Source: Luzula sylvatica (lineage: Eukaryota; Streptophyta; Magnoliopsida; Poales; Juncaceae). From it: 64,000 bases of DNA. Of the stretch, positions 62,216 through 64,000 are shown piece by piece (the stretch's first letter is position 1; each line of letters starts with the position of its first letter). Location: the NCBI GenBank assembly GCA_946800325.1, contig OX326956.1, forward strand, positions 19,062,667-19,126,666, read 5' to 3'. The notes under the pieces were generated by a model that did no database searches, was not told where the DNA came from, and saw only the letters and a program-made list of their open reading frames with translations. A program made the position numbers and the translations under genes.

Positions 62216-64000
62216 GTGTTTGTGAAATTTGGTGAAAAGTTATGTAGTAAAAGATACGATACAAATGATCTAAAAACACGATATTTGAACTCCCCAAAGC
62301 GTTAAAATCTTGTTTTGAATCGAAAAACAAACTTTCTTAGTGTTTGTGAAATTTGGTGAAAAGTTATGTAGTAAAAGATACGATACAAATGATCTAAAAA
62401 CACGTTATTTGAACTCCTCAATGCGTTAAAATCTTGTTTTGAATCGAAAAACAAACTTTCTTAGTGTTTGTGAAATTTGGTGAAAAGTTATGTAGTAAAA
62501 GATACGATACAAATGATCTAAAAACACGATATTTGAACTCCTGAAAGCGTTAAAATCTTGTTTTGAATCGAAAAACAAACTTTCTTAGTGTTTGTGAAAT
62601 TTGGTGAAAAGTTATGTCGTAAAAGATACGATACAAATGATCTAAAAACATGTTATTTGAACTCCTCAAAGCGTTAAAATCTTGTTTTGAAGCGAAAAAC
62701 AAACTTTCTTACTGTTTGTGAATTTTGGTGAAAAGTTATGTAGTAAAAGATACGATACAAATGATCTAAAAACACGATATTTGAACTCCTCAAAGCGTTA
62801 AAATCTTGTTTTGAATCGAAAAACAAACTTTCTTAGTGTTTGTGAAATTTGGTGAAAACTTATGTAGTAAAAGATACGATACAAATGATCTAAAAGCACG
62901 ATATTTGAACTCCTCAAAGCGTAAAAATCTTGTTTTGAATCGAAAAACAAACTTTCTTAGTGTTTGTGAAATTTGGTGAAAAGTTATGTAGTAAAAGATA
63001 CGATACAAATGATCTAAAAACACGTTATTTGAACTGCTCAAAGCATTAAAATCTTGTTTTGAAGCGAAAAACAAACTTACTTAGTGTTTGTGAAATTTGG
63101 TGCAAAGTTATGTAGTAAAAGATACGATACAAATGATCTAAGAACACGTTATTTGAACTGCTCAAAGCGTTAAAATCTTGTTTTGAAGCGAAAAACAAAC
63201 TTTCTTAGTGTTTGTGAAATTTGGTGAAAAGTTATGTAGTAAAAGATACGATACAATTGATCTAAGAACGCGTTATTTCAACTGCTCTAAGCGTTAAAAT
63301 CTTGTTTTGAAGCGAAAAACAAACTTTCTTACTGTTTGTGAAATTTGGTGAAAAGTTATGTAGTAAAAGATACGATACAATTGATCTAAAAACACGTTAT
63401 TTGAACTCCTGAAAGCGTTAAAATCTTGTTTTGAATCGAAAAACAAACTTTCTTAGTGTTTGTGAAATTTGGTGAAAAGTTATGTAGTAAAAGATACGAT
63501 ACAAATGATCTAAAAACACGATATTTGAACTCCTCAAAGCGTTAAAATCTTGTTTTGAATCGAAAAACAAACTTTCTTAGTGTTTGTGAAATTTGGTGAA
63601 AAGTTATGTAGTAAAAGATACGATACAAATGATCTAAAAACACGATATTTGAACTCCTCAAAGCGTTAAAATCTTGTTTTGAATCGAAAAACAAACTTTC
63701 TTAGTGTTTGTGAAATTTGAAGAAAAGTTATGTAGTAAAAGATACGATACAAATGATCTAAAAACAAGTTATTTGAACTCCTCAAAGCGTTAAAATCTTG
63801 TTTTGAAGCGAAAAACAAACTTTCTTAGTGTTTGTGAAATTTGGTGAAAAGTTATGTAGTAAGAGATACGATACAAATGATCTAAAAACACGATATTTGA
63901 ACTCCTCAAAGCGTTAAAATCTTGTTTTGAATCGAAAAACAAACTTTCTTTGTGTTTGTGAAATTTCGTGAAAAGTTATGTAGTAAAAGATACGATACAA

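Larger units (their letters stand above)
1..64000 (+). repeat. 124-bp satellite DNA array, about 516 head-to-tail monomers
   Basis: The word caaatgatct recurs every 124 bases (9, 133, 257 ... 63,998) with no reversal of orientation. The consensus has A runs at 2-4, 11-15, 35-37, 43-46, 62-66, 98-101 and 112-115, a TTTGA/TCAAA dyad at 23-37, gaatcg or gaagcg near 56-61, gtttgtgaaa at 81-90, and agttatgtag at 101-110. G+C is about 35 of 124. Length changes found are -2, three pairs of +1/-6, two further -6, +4, -7, +44, -3 and -4. They sum to +5, exactly the excess of 63,989 over 516 x 124. A conserved monomer in this number, with HORs and no genes, is typical of eukaryotic centromeric or heterochromatic satellites. 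That role is inferred; the repetition is directly visible. The species is unknown. Confidence 0.98.
60487..64000 (+). repeat. Less regular right-hand end of the array
   Basis: Monomers here rarely follow any HOR seen to the left. A 5-unit (620 bp) repeat is visible: ctaaaatcaag at 60,541 and 61,161, and acttcctt at about 60,727 and 61,347. New variants occur, such as ctaagaacgcg (61,409 and 63,262), tccccaaag (62,292) and aaatttgaag (63,713). Three length changes not found elsewhere fall in about 1.8 kb (+44, -3, -4). The pattern fits older, less homogenised repeats toward an array edge, but the edge itself is not in the window. Confidence 0.72.

Noticed and set aside
1..64000. CRISPR array
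   Set aside because: The period is 124 bp and the whole unit is conserved, with no unique spacers and no cas genes. This is a satellite, not repeats with spacers.
1..64000. CENP-B box
   Set aside because: On the minus strand tttcgattcaaaac has TTCG and an A at the right distance, but the CGGG half of the known core is absent in the units I read. The partial match is expected by chance.
1..64000. Transposon or LTR remnants, tRNA or rRNA genes, telomere repeats
   Set aside because: The indel account closes to the base over 516 units, leaving no room for other sequence. No telomere-type short repeats or cloverleaf-type sequences were seen.
1..64000. A new defence or other gene system
   Set aside because: No coding capacity is present on either strand beyond repeat-derived frames, so there is no basis for such a claim in this window.

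Overview
The whole 64 kb window is one uninterrupted satellite DNA array. I see no gene, RNA gene, transposon, CRISPR array, promoter or other single-copy sequence in it. The unit is a 124-bp, AT-rich monomer (about 28% GC by my count of the consensus). It is repeated head to tail in one orientation from the first base to the last. I number it from the word caaatgatct as position 1, so full units begin at 9, 133, 257 and so on. Counting spacings and every length change I found gives 516 full units plus one 44-bp partial unit (near 60,487) and the two cut ends. The sum closes exactly, so no foreign insertion is hidden in the array.

An array this large and ordered points to a eukaryotic centromeric or pericentromeric/heterochromatic satellite. 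The species cannot be read from the sequence. From memory, a 124-bp centromeric satellite has been reported in the holocentric woodrush Luzula sylvatica (Lusy1). That is a match in monomer length only and I could not compare sequences.

Above the monomer level, units are arranged in many overlapping higher-order repeats (HORs), recognised by shared private variants. 1-3,470 is a 28-unit block whose first 1.56 kb recurs at 3,471-5,035. 4,190-8,800 is a 12-unit (1,488 bp) HOR in about three copies. 9,240-11,500 is a 7-unit (868 bp) HOR. 10,440-28,230 holds three copies of a very long HOR, spaced 6,691 bp (54 units) and then 5,203 bp (42 units). 28,440-32,775 is nearly identical to 46,040-50,380. 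32,776-44,080 is a 39-unit (4,836 bp) HOR in about 2.3 copies, seen again at 52,861-59,330. 44,081-46,040 copies 14.5-16.4 kb. 50,400-52,860 holds rearranged units, including a chimeric monomer. 60,487-64,000 is less regular and richer in indels, as expected nearer an array edge.

The minus-strand open frames of 61-94 codons are chance by-products of the repeat. They start with TTG and pass through different frames of the same monomer because 124 is not a multiple of 3. No coding system is proposed. The interest lies in the amplification history, the concentration of variation in one half of the monomer, the CpG-decay pattern, short palindromes, and the roughly 10-bp spacing of A/T tracts.
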